A stretch of DNA of 64,000 bases, taken from NCBI GenBank assembly GCA_964384825.1, contig CAYLMM010000008.1, forward strand, positions 1 to 64,000. Direction: 5' to 3'. Both the position numbers and the translations under genes were made by a program. Every line of letters begins with the position of its first letter. Position 1 is the first letter of the stretch. Shown one piece after another: positions 19,948 through 27,730 of the stretch. Below the pieces are notes generated by a model. It was not told the origin of the DNA. It was given only the letters and a program-made list of their open reading frames with translations, and made no database searches. The stretch comes from CAYLMM01 sp964384825 (GTDB taxonomy: Bacteria > Krumholzibacteriota > Krumholzibacteriia > LZORAL124-64-63).

Positions 19948-21387
19948 CTAGGGCCGGCGATCCCTGACCGCCTCCAGCGTCTCGCGGACCGCCGCGGGGT
20001 CGGCGCGCCCCCCGGTCCGCCTGATGATCAGGCCCAGGAAGAAATCCGCCAACGCATCTTTCCCCTCGCGCCACTGCCGCGCCTGAGCGGGATGTTCGGC
20101 CAGGATCTCCGCGGCCAGACGGGCCAGTTCGGCCGAATCCGCGATCCGCCGCAGCCCCAGCCGCTCGACGGCTTCCTCGGCCCCCGCCCCGGTCGCGACC
20201 ATGTGATCGAAAGCCGCGCGGGCCGCGGGCCGGGCGATCGCCCCCTCGCGCAGCAGACGCAGCAGGGCCGCCAGTTCCGCCGCCGCGACCGGGAAATCCT
20301 CCATCCGCCATCCGCGGGAGTTCAGAACCCCGCGCACCTCGCCGACCACCCAGCGGGCCGCCGCGACGGGATCGCCGGCGGCAGCGGCGACCGCTTCGAA
20401 GTAGGCCGCGGTCGCGGGAGTCTCGGTCAGCAGCCAGGCATCGGCCGGCGGCAGGCCGTGATCGCGCACGAAGCGGGCCTCGATCGCGGCCGGCGGCTCG
20501 GGCAACGATGCGGCCGCGGCCCGGATCTCCCGTTCGTCCAAGCGCAGCGCCGGCAGATCGGGTTCGGGGAAATAGCGGTAGTCGGGAGTGGTCTCCTTCG
20601 GCCGCATCGGGAAGGTCTCGCCGCGGTCGGCGTCCCAGCCGCGGGTCTCGCGCGCAACGGTTCCGCCGTCTTCCAGGATGGACCTCTGCCGCCGCCGCTC
20701 GAATTCCAGCGCCCGCCGCACCCCCTGCAGGGTGTTGAGGTTCTTGATCTCGACCGGCGCCCCCGGTTCGCGAGCGCCGGCCGGGCGCAGCGAGATGTTC
20801 GCGTCGCAGCGCAGGCTGCCCCGTTCGAGATTGCCGTCGCAGGCGTCGAGATGGATCAGCAGCCGGCGCAGCGCGGCCAGCCAGTCGCGGGCCTCCTCGC
20901 CCGAACGCAGATCCGGCCGCGTGACGATCTCGGCCAGGGGGACGCCAGCCCGGTTCGCATCGACCAGCACGGCGCCGGGCCGGTGGACCAGGCGCGCGGC
21001 GTCCTCCTCCAGATGGAGCCTTTCGATCCGCACCGGCCGCCCGCCTTCGGAACCCGGAACGTCCAGCGAGCCCCCGAGCGCCAGAGGCTCGGCATACTGG
21101 GTGATCTGATAGTTCTTCGGCAGGTCGGGATAGAAGTAGGTCTTGCGGTCGAAGCGCGAAACCGGCTGGACGGCGCAGCCCAGGGCCAGGGCGATCCGCA
21201 TCCCCAGGGACACCGCCGCGGCGCCGACCGTCGGCAGGGAGCCGGGCAGCCCCAGGCAGACCGGGCAGACGCGGCTGTTCGGAGCGCCGCCGAAATCGTT
21301 GGCGCAGCCGCAGAACATCTTGGTCCGGGTCCTCAGGCGGGCGTGGACCTCCAGACCGATGGCCGGCTCGAAGCGCGCGGAGTTCAT
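19948..21387 (-). CDS. gatB: Asp-tRNA(Asn)/Glu-tRNA(Gln) amidotransferase subunit B
   Basis: tRNA-binding kinase subunit of GatCAB, which converts misacylated Glu-tRNA(Gln) and/or Asp-tRNA(Asn). The 479 residues show the family start FEPAIGLEVHARL and a zinc site (FCGCANDF and VCPVCLG). They also show KTYFYPDLPKNYQITQY, the signature region EIVTRPDLRS with EIKNLN, and a C-terminal YqeY-like tail (DHMVATG, ALADFFLG). The ATG at 21387 overlaps the gatA stop (ATGA). Last of three coupled genes gatC-gatA-gatB. Confidence 0.97.
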   Translation of the reverse strand: MNSARFEPAIGLEVHARLRTRTKMFCGCANDFGGAPNSRVCPVCLGLPGSLPTVGAAAVSLGMRIALALGCAVQPVSRFDRKTYFYPDLPKNYQITQYAEPLALGGSLDVPGSEGGRPVRIERLHLEEDAARLVHRPGAVLVDANRAGVPLAEIVTRPDLRSGEEARDWLAALRRLLIHLDACDGNLERGSLRCDANISLRPAGAREPGAPVEIKNLNTLQGVRRALEFERRRQRSILEDGGTVARETRGWDADRGETFPMRPKETTPDYRYFPEPDLPALRLDEREIRAAAASLPEPPAAIEARFVRDHGLPPADAWLLTETPATAAYFEAVAAAAGDPVAAARWVVGEVRGVLNSRGWRMEDFPVAAAELAALLRLLREGAIARPAARAAFDHMVATGAGAEEAVERLGLRRIADSAELARLAAEILAEHPAQARQWREGKDALADFFLGLIIRRTGGRADPAAVRETLEAVRDRRP

Positions 21388-22859
21388 GGCGCATCCCCCC
21401 CGCCGTCGTCCGCCGCCGCGAGCATCCTTTCCAGAGCGCCGCCGAGGGCGAAAATCGTCTCCTCCGCCAATGCCGGCCCCGTGAACTGGAATCCGACCGG
21501 CAGACCCGCGCCGTCGTCGCCCGCGGGAACAGAGAGGGCGGGCAGACCGGCCAGGTTCGCCGGGACGGTGAACCGGTCGGCCTGGTACATCCGCACCGGA
21601 TCGTCGGCGCGCGCGCCGAAGGGGAAGGCCGCGAAGGGGGATGTCGGAGTGGCCAGGGCGTCGCAGTCGGCGAAGGTCGAGGCCAGGCCGGCCGCGAGCA
21701 CGGCCCGCACCCGCTGCGCCCGGCGATAGCGGTCGGCGCGGCGGCCCGACGAGAGCACGTGGGCGCCGAGCAGGATGCGCAGTTGGACCTCCGGACCGAA
21801 TCCCGCCGACCGGGTGGCGCGCACCGAGGCGTCCCATCCGCCGTCGGAATCGCGCCGGGCCCCGTAGAGCGAGCCGTCGTAGCGGGCCAGGTTCGACGAG
21901 GCCTCGGCCGCGGCCAGGACGTAATAGGCGGCCAGGGCGGATTCCGGCGCGGGCAGCGCGACATCGACGATCACGACGCCCGCCTCTCGCAGGGCATCGA
22001 GGCCGCGGTCGAAGGCGGCCGCCACGCCCGGCTCGACGTCGTCGCCCAACCACGCCCGCGGCACCCCCACCCGCATCCCGCGGACCGGACGTGCGCAGGC
22101 GGCGAGCGGATCGCCGACCGGGGCGTCGAGGGTGGTCGCGTCGAGAGGATCGCGCCCGGCGATCGCGGCGTAGACCGCGGCGCAGCCGTCTACGGTGCGG
22201 GCCAGCGGTCCGATCTGGTCGAAGGACGAGGCGTAGGCCACCAGACCGTGGCGCGAGACGCGGCCGTAGGTCGGCTTCAGCCCCGCCACGCCGCAGCAGT
22301 GGGCGGGTTGGCGCACCGAGCCGCCGGTGTCGCTGCCCAGGGCGAAGAACGCCAGGCCCGCGGCCACCGCGGCGGCCGACCCGCCGCTCGATCCGCCCGG
22401 CACCCGGTCCGGCGCGCGGGGGTTGCGGGTCGGGCCGAAAGCCGAGGTCTCGGTCGACGATCCCATCGCGAACTCGTCCATGTTCGTGGTGCCCAGGACA
22501 TGCGCCCCGGCGGCCCGCAACCGCGCGACCGCGGTGGCCTCGTAGGGCGGCTCCCATCCGGCCAGGATGCGCGAGCAGCAATCGGCCGGCAGTCTCCGGC
22601 AGCAGATGTTGGCCTTCACCGCGCCGCCGAGGCCGCGCAGCGGGGAGTCGCCTGCGACCGGCCGGCCCGGTGCGGGATGTTCGCGGGCGGGATCGCTCAG
22701 GGCGCGGAAGCAGTGGAGTCCGGGTTCGCGTTCGTCGATGGCGGCGCGAAGCGCGGCGTCCAGATCTTCGGGGGCGGCGTCGCCGCGGCGCAGGGCGGCG
22801 GCGGCTGCGGACAGGGTCGGCGACGTCGGCCGGAAGCGGCCGCTGAAGCGGTCGCTCAT
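21384..22859 (-). CDS. gatA: Asp-tRNA(Asn)/Glu-tRNA(Gln) amidotransferase subunit A
   Basis: Glutaminase subunit of GatCAB; releases ammonia from glutamine for transfer to the misacylated tRNA. It is a 491-residue amidase-signature enzyme. The Ser-cisSer-Lys triad is visible: Lys in GGAVKANI, cis-Ser in SDTGGSVRQPA, and the nucleophilic Ser region GGSSGGSAAAVAAG. Canonical flanks GTTNMDEFAMGSS and YGRVSRHGLVAYASS are present. Its start overlaps the gatC stop and its stop overlaps the gatB start, both by ATGA. Confidence 0.97.
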   Translation of the reverse strand: MSDRFSGRFRPTSPTLSAAAAALRRGDAAPEDLDAALRAAIDEREPGLHCFRALSDPAREHPAPGRPVAGDSPLRGLGGAVKANICCRRLPADCCSRILAGWEPPYEATAVARLRAAGAHVLGTTNMDEFAMGSSTETSAFGPTRNPRAPDRVPGGSSGGSAAAVAAGLAFFALGSDTGGSVRQPAHCCGVAGLKPTYGRVSRHGLVAYASSFDQIGPLARTVDGCAAVYAAIAGRDPLDATTLDAPVGDPLAACARPVRGMRVGVPRAWLGDDVEPGVAAAFDRGLDALREAGVVIVDVALPAPESALAAYYVLAAAEASSNLARYDGSLYGARRDSDGGWDASVRATRSAGFGPEVQLRILLGAHVLSSGRRADRYRRAQRVRAVLAAGLASTFADCDALATPTSPFAAFPFGARADDPVRMYQADRFTVPANLAGLPALSVPAGDDGAGLPVGFQFTGPALAEETIFALGGALERMLAAADDGGGDAP

Positions 22860-23200
22860 GACCCGCCCCCGGATCCGTCCGCAGGCGCGGCGGGATCGCG
22901 CAGCCGCGGGGCGGCGAAGAACCCGTCGCGGAGTTCCGGAGCTCCGGCCGTGGCCTCGCCGGCGTCGAGTCCCGGACGGGGAACGTCATCGCGCAGGGGC
23001 GGCCCGGGCGGCGGCGGCATGCGTCCGGTCTCGCCGGTGTCCGCCGCGTCCTCCCCGGCCGCTTCGACGCCGTCGAGTTCGGCCAGCCACGCATCGACCC
23101 GGGCCAGGCGTTCGGCGGCGGCCGCTCGTCCGGCCGGATCGGGATCGAGCCCGGCCAGGGCGGCGGCGTGATCGAGGATGTCGGGATCGAATTCTCGCAA
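22856..23200 (-). CDS. gatC: Asp-tRNA(Asn)/Glu-tRNA(Gln) amidotransferase subunit C
   Basis: Small scaffold that wraps around GatA at the GatA-GatB interface. The conserved helical start FDPDILDHAAALAGLDPD and the C-terminal MPPPPGPPLRDDVPRPGL, PELRDGFFAAPRL pattern are those of GatC. I prefer the TTG at 23200 because GGAGG lies seven bases upstream (114 residues). An ATG at 23224 in frame (122 residues) has only a weak ribosome site. The Gly/Ala/Pro-rich linker makes it slightly longer than the usual 95-100 residues. First of the coupled gatCAB genes; divergent from the peptidase gene at 23348. Confidence 0.9.
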   Translation of the reverse strand: MREFDPDILDHAAALAGLDPDPAGRAAAAERLARVDAWLAELDGVEAAGEDAADTGETGRMPPPPGPPLRDDVPRPGLDAGEATAGAPELRDGFFAAPRLRDPAAPADGSGGGS

Positions 23201-23284
23201 GGGGGAACCTCCGTCGCCGCTCATTCTGCCGCTTCGGGGCGGGGTTGGCCAGCGACGAATTCCGCCCGCGCCGAAGACGGGAAC

Positions 23285-23313
23285 TTGGGCCGACGTCCCA
23301 TCCGCTGTATGAT
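23285..23313 (+). promoter_or_regulatory. Candidate sigma70-type promoter for the M1-type peptidase
   Basis: TTGGGC (23285-23290) and TATGAT (23308-23313) are 17 bp apart on the plus strand. The expected transcript start near 23320 leaves a leader of about 28 nt before the GGGGAG site and ATG at 23348. Confidence 0.55.
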
Positions 23314-23347
23314 GATGTTCCCTTACTTCGGAGCCATGGGGAGAACG

Positions 23348-25390
23348 ATGTCCGCACGCGCCACCATATCGCTCGCCGCGACCGCCCTGCTGCTCGCGCT
23401 GCTCGTGCCGACCGCGCCGGCGCCCGCGCAGCCGGATATCCCAGCCCAGCCCCGCCGCGCCTGGAATCCCGAAGCCTCCGAAAAACCGGCGCCGGAAACC
23501 GCTCCCAAGGCCGACACGCCCCCACCGAGGGCCGACGATCGCGGCTACGACGTCCTGCACTACGATCTGGACCTGGGCATCGACCCCGCGGCCGAGGCCG
23601 TCACGGGCCGCGTGGGGGTGTCTCTGGCCTTCCTGAGCGGCGGTTCGGGCCGCATCGTGCTGGATCTGACCGGGAACATGACCGTCGACAGCGTGCTCTG
23701 GCGCGGGGCGGCGATCGAATTCGCGCACCTGGGAGACAGCCTGGTGGTCGAGGCGGGACCGACCGGCGTCGCGGGGGAAGAGTCCGATCTCGCGGTCTTC
23801 TACCACGGCGAACCGCAGCCGCACGGCCTGATGAACGTGGGGCTGATGTTCCGCAGCCATCCCGGCCCGACCGAAGATCCCGCCGACGACGCGCCGGTGG
23901 TCTTCTCGATCGGCGAGCCGTGGTCGAGCCATTCCTGGTGGCCCTGCAAGGACCATCCCTCGGACAAGGCCACCGCCACGATCGCCGTGACCGCGCCCGA
24001 GCCCCTGGTGGGGATCAGCAACGGCGTGCTGGTCGGGACGACCTCGCCCGCGCCCGGCCTGACCACCACCCGCTGGCGCGAGGACCATCCGATAGCGACG
24101 TACCTGATCGCGGTCTCGGTCAGCGACTACGCGTCCTGGGAGGAGACCTGCGACGCGTCCTTTGGCGAGGTGCCGCTGACCTTCCACGTCTTCCCGCAGG
24201 ACGAGGCCGCCGCCCGCGCCGACCTGGCCCGCACCTGCGAGATGATGAACTTCCTGGAGGGAGTCTGCGGCCCCTTCCCCTTCGCCGACGAGCGCTACGG
24301 CCACGTCGAGATCGTCTGGGCCGGCGCGATGGAGCATCAGACCGCCACGAGCATCTCGCGCTTCATGCTGACCGGCGACGGCCGCTACGAATCGACCTTC
24401 CTGCACGAGATGGCCCACAGCTGGTTCGGCGACAGGATGACCCCGGCGCGCTGGTCGGACATCTGGCTCAACGAGGGATTCGCGCGATACTGCGAGGCGC
24501 TGTGGGTCGAACGCGAGGAAGGCCGCGAGGCGTACCTGCGGGCGATGCGCGAGATGGGCCCCGAGCGCCATCCCGACCTCTTCGCCGACCAGGGCCTGCT
24601 GACCGACCCCGACCCGATCCTGCCCAACCAGATGATCTACGACAAGGGCGCCTGGGTGCTGCACATGCTGCGCGGGGCGGTGGGCGACTCGGCGTTCTTC
24701 CGCTTCCTGAAGGCCTACGCCTCGGCCCCTGCCTTCGCCGACGGGAACGTCACGACCGCGGACATGCTGGCGATCGCCGGCGCCGAGACGGGCTGCGACG
24801 TTTCGGGCCTGCTCGGCCCCTGGCTGGAGACCTCGGCCGTGCCCGAGGTGGAATGGTGGGCGACGACCGCTCCGCTGGCCGGCGGCGGCGCGCGCCTGAT
24901 CCTGGAGCTGCGCCAGATCCAGCCGACGGTCTTCACCCTGCCGGCCACCCTGCGCGCGACGACCGCCGCCGGTGACGTCGATCTGCGACTGACCGCCCGC
25001 GAACCGGTCGAAACGTTCCGGTGGGATCTCGACGGGGATGTCCTGGAAACCGAACTCGACCCCGAGGGATGGCTGCTGATGCGCGCGGCCAGGGTCGCGC
25101 CGCCGGCGACGGTGCTGCTGCCGCCGCGGCCCAATCCGGCCGGCGTCTCGGGAACGACCCTGAGCTACCTGGTCTCGGACGGCGGCCCGATCGGCGTGTC
25201 CGCGTACGACGCCCGCGGCCGGCGCGTGGGAAGCTGGGATCTGGGGGATCACGCCGCCGCCGCCGAACCCTACACCTGGATCTGGCAGGGCGCGGACGAC
25301 CGGGGCCGCCCGCTGCCCTCGGGCGTGTACTGGCTGGTGCTGTCCGGCGGCGGGCAGAGATCGACGCGCAAGGTCACGCTGGTGCGCTAG
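23348..25390 (+). CDS. Secreted M1 family metallopeptidase with FlgD/T9SS-like C-terminal domain
   Basis: Exported zinc aminopeptidase-like enzyme, 680 residues. The ATG at 23348 follows GGGGAG and starts a signal peptide (about residues 1-28), then a Pro-rich linker to about 60. The M1 N-terminal beta domain follows. The exopeptidase motif reads GAMEHQ (family GxMEN; His replaces Asn), and the zinc site is HEMAHSWFGD...NEGFARY (HExxH-18-E). After about residue 500 a poorly conserved region leads to a C-terminal Ig-like domain (PNPAG, YDARGRRVGSWDLG, PLPSGVYWLVL, ending KVTLVR) like FlgD-Ig/T9SS type A sorting domains. It is therefore probably secreted or surface-attached, for protein turnover. 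Confidence 0.88.
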   Translation: MSARATISLAATALLLALLVPTAPAPAQPDIPAQPRRAWNPEASEKPAPETAPKADTPPPRADDRGYDVLHYDLDLGIDPAAEAVTGRVGVSLAFLSGGSGRIVLDLTGNMTVDSVLWRGAAIEFAHLGDSLVVEAGPTGVAGEESDLAVFYHGEPQPHGLMNVGLMFRSHPGPTEDPADDAPVVFSIGEPWSSHSWWPCKDHPSDKATATIAVTAPEPLVGISNGVLVGTTSPAPGLTTTRWREDHPIATYLIAVSVSDYASWEETCDASFGEVPLTFHVFPQDEAAARADLARTCEMMNFLEGVCGPFPFADERYGHVEIVWAGAMEHQTATSISRFMLTGDGRYESTFLHEMAHSWFGDRMTPARWSDIWLNEGFARYCEALWVEREEGREAYLRAMREMGPERHPDLFADQGLLTDPDPILPNQMIYDKGAWVLHMLRGAVGDSAFFRFLKAYASAPAFADGNVTTADMLAIAGAETGCDVSGLLGPWLETSAVPEVEWWATTAPLAGGGARLILELRQIQPTVFTLPATLRATTAAGDVDLRLTAREPVETFRWDLDGDVLETELDPEGWLLMRAARVAPPATVLLPPRPNPAGVSGTTLSYLVSDGGPIGVSAYDARGRRVGSWDLGDHAAAAEPYTWIWQGADDRGRPLPSGVYWLVLSGGGQRSTRKVTLVR

Positions 25391-25411
25391 GGCGGGCCGG
25401 GCGCGGCGCCG

Positions 25412-27712
25412 TCAATCCGCAGGCCGCAGCTTGGCCAGCCGGGCCAGGAAATGACGCCGGTCGCCGCCGGGGAAATCGACCGCCACCTGGATGTTCTCTC
25501 CGCCGCCCTCGACCCTCGCGATCACCCCGCGGCCGAACTTGGGATGCATCACCGCCTGGCCGGCCCGGAACACGACCTCTTCCTGGGAGAAATCCGCGGC
25601 GAAGATCGAGGCCGCGCCGGATCCGGAATCGCGCGCGGCGGCACGGCCCGCGTCGCCTCGTCCGCCGGTCTTGCGTCCGGTCTTTCCGCCGCGACGATGC
25701 TCGCCGTCGCGCCACAGCAGACCCGGCCTGCCGGCCGGACCATGGAGGAAGCTGTCGAGGTTCGCGGCCGTGGCCGTCTGCTCGCCGATCCGCTCGACGA
25801 CCTCGTCGGGCAGCTCCTGCAAAAACCGCGACGCGACGCACAGCACCCGTTCGCCGAAGCGCCGCCGGGAGCGGGCGTGCAGCAGGTGCGCACGCTTCTC
25901 GGCCCGGGTCAGGGCCACGTAGAAGAGCCGCCGCTCCTCCTCCAGCGCGGGGGGATCGTCGAGGTTCGAGACGTGCGGCATCAGTTCCTCTTCGCAGCCG
26001 ACCACGATCACCACGGGAAACTCCAGGCCCTTGGCGGCGTGGATGGTCATCAGCCGCACCAGGCCCTCCTGGTCGGTGATCGTATCCGCGTCGGCCACCA
26101 GCGCCACCTGCTCGAGGTACTGCGCCAGGGTGCCGCCGTCGGACTGCTCGTCGAAGGCGTAGGCGCCGGTGATCAGTTCCTGGACGTTTTCGCTGCGGTC
26201 CTTGGCCGACGTGGGATCGTCCTGCTCCAGGTAGCCCTCGTACCCGACCTCGGTCATGATCCGCTCGATCAGCTTCGGCACCGGGCCGCCCGCCTCGGCC
26301 TCCGTGCGCCAGGCCGCGACCATCCCGAAGAAATCGCGCAGGCGCTTGCAGGCCGATCCCGCGAGGCGCCGTTCGAGCACGCCGGGCAGCCCTGCGGTCT
26401 CCCCCAGCGACAGCCCTTCCTCGGCGGCCAGCTCCGAAAGATGGCCGATGGTGGCGTCGCCGATGCGCCGCTTCGGCACGTTCATCACCCGCAGCGCCGA
26501 GATCGCGTCGCTCGGGTTGTTCACCAGCTTCAGGTAGGCCAGCAGGTCGCGCACCTCGCGCCGCTGGTAGAAGGCCGTGGCGCCGACCACCTGGTAGGGC
26601 AGCGAGGCCCGCCGCAGGGCGTCCTCCAGCACGCGGGACTGGGCGTTGGTCCGGTAGAGCACCGTCACGTCGCCGCGCCGCATCCCGCCCGCGACCTCCT
26701 CGCGCACGATCTCGACCACCCGCGCCGCCTCGTCCTCGTCGTCGCCCACCATCTCCGAGCGCAGCGGATCGCCCGCCCCGTCGGCGGTCCACAGGTTCTT
26801 GCCCTTGCGCTTCTCGTTGTGGGCGATCACGGCATTGGCTGCGGCCAGGATGTTGCCGGTGCTGCGATAGTTCTGCTCGAGGCGCACGACCCCGGCGCCG
26901 CGGAAGTATTCCTCGAAGCGCAGCATGTTCTCGATGCAGGCCCCGCGCCACGAGTAGATCGACTGGTCGTCGTCGCCGACGGCGAAGACGTTGCCGTGGT
27001 GCGAGCCGAGGGCCTTGATCAGCACCATCTGCAGCTTGTTGGTGTCCTGGAACTCGTCGACCAGCACGTGGCGGAAGCGGCGGGCGTACTTCTCCAGCAC
27101 CTCGGGCGAACGCTCCAGCAGATGGACCGTCCGCAGAATCAGGTCGTCGAAGTCCAGGGCGTTGGCGCGGCGCAGGGAATCCTCATACGCGGCGAAGACC
27201 TTGGCCGCCTTCTCCTCGCGGAACTCGCCTGCCTCGGTCGCGGCGGCCTCGGGCGCGATGTCGTTGCTCTTCCATCCCGAGATGAGCGACCGCACGTAGG
27301 CCGGAGCGATGGTCTTGATGTCGATCGCCAAATCCTGCATGCAGCGCTTGACCAGCCGCTTGCTGTCGTCGGTGTCGTAGATCGAGAAGTTCGAGCCCAC
27401 GCCGACCGCGGCCCCGTCGGCGCGCAGGATACGCACGCCGGTGGCGTGGAAGGTGCCGATCCAGCGCGGGGCCATGTCGGCGCCCACCAGATCGTTGACC
27501 CGCTCCTTCATCTGGCCCGCGGCGCGGTTGGTGAAGGTGAAGGCCAGGATCTCCCAGGGCTTCGCGCCGCCGGATTCCAGCAGGTACGCGATGCGGGCGG
27601 TCAGCACGCGCGTCTTGCCGCTGCCGGCTCCCGCCACCACGAGCATCGGGCCCTCGGGCGCGGTCACCGCCGCGCGCTGGGCCTCGTTGAGGTTCTTCAA
27701 CAGGTCCGTCAA
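25412..27712 (-). CDS. pcrA: PcrA/UvrD-like ATP-dependent 3'-5' DNA helicase
   Basis: Superfamily 1A helicase for excision repair and clearing of proteins from DNA. The 766 residues hold motif I VAGAGSGKT (about 26-34), Ia AFTFTNRAAGQM, II VDEFQDTN, III GDDDQSIYSWRGA, IV EQNYRST, V MTIHAAKGLEF and VI LFYVALTRAEKR. A C-terminal Tudor-like domain (VMHPKFGRGVIA...VDFPGG) marks the PcrA/UvrD group. The start is TTG at 27712 with GGAG six bases upstream. It is the last gene of the TamA-like/TamB/fusion-protein run, 18 bp after the previous stop, an unusual neighbour for a helicase. Convergent with the M1 peptidase, 21 bp apart. Confidence 0.95.
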   Translation of the reverse strand: MTDLLKNLNEAQRAAVTAPEGPMLVVAGAGSGKTRVLTARIAYLLESGGAKPWEILAFTFTNRAAGQMKERVNDLVGADMAPRWIGTFHATGVRILRADGAAVGVGSNFSIYDTDDSKRLVKRCMQDLAIDIKTIAPAYVRSLISGWKSNDIAPEAAATEAGEFREEKAAKVFAAYEDSLRRANALDFDDLILRTVHLLERSPEVLEKYARRFRHVLVDEFQDTNKLQMVLIKALGSHHGNVFAVGDDDQSIYSWRGACIENMLRFEEYFRGAGVVRLEQNYRSTGNILAAANAVIAHNEKRKGKNLWTADGAGDPLRSEMVGDDEDEAARVVEIVREEVAGGMRRGDVTVLYRTNAQSRVLEDALRRASLPYQVVGATAFYQRREVRDLLAYLKLVNNPSDAISALRVMNVPKRRIGDATIGHLSELAAEEGLSLGETAGLPGVLERRLAGSACKRLRDFFGMVAAWRTEAEAGGPVPKLIERIMTEVGYEGYLEQDDPTSAKDRSENVQELITGAYAFDEQSDGGTLAQYLEQVALVADADTITDQEGLVRLMTIHAAKGLEFPVVIVVGCEEELMPHVSNLDDPPALEEERRLFYVALTRAEKRAHLLHARSRRRFGERVLCVASRFLQELPDEVVERIGEQTATAANLDSFLHGPAGRPGLLWRDGEHRRGGKTGRKTGGRGDAGRAAARDSGSGAASIFAADFSQEEVVFRAGQAVMHPKFGRGVIARVEGGGENIQVAVDFPGGDRRHFLARLAKLRPAD

Positions 27713-27730
27713 GTGATTCTCCGTGGGCGT

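Noticed and set aside
19948..23094. A continuous frame joining gatB to upstream sequence
   Set aside because: gatA is complete in another frame with ATGA junctions at both ends. The extra N-terminal part is a shadow, not a GatA-GatB fusion.
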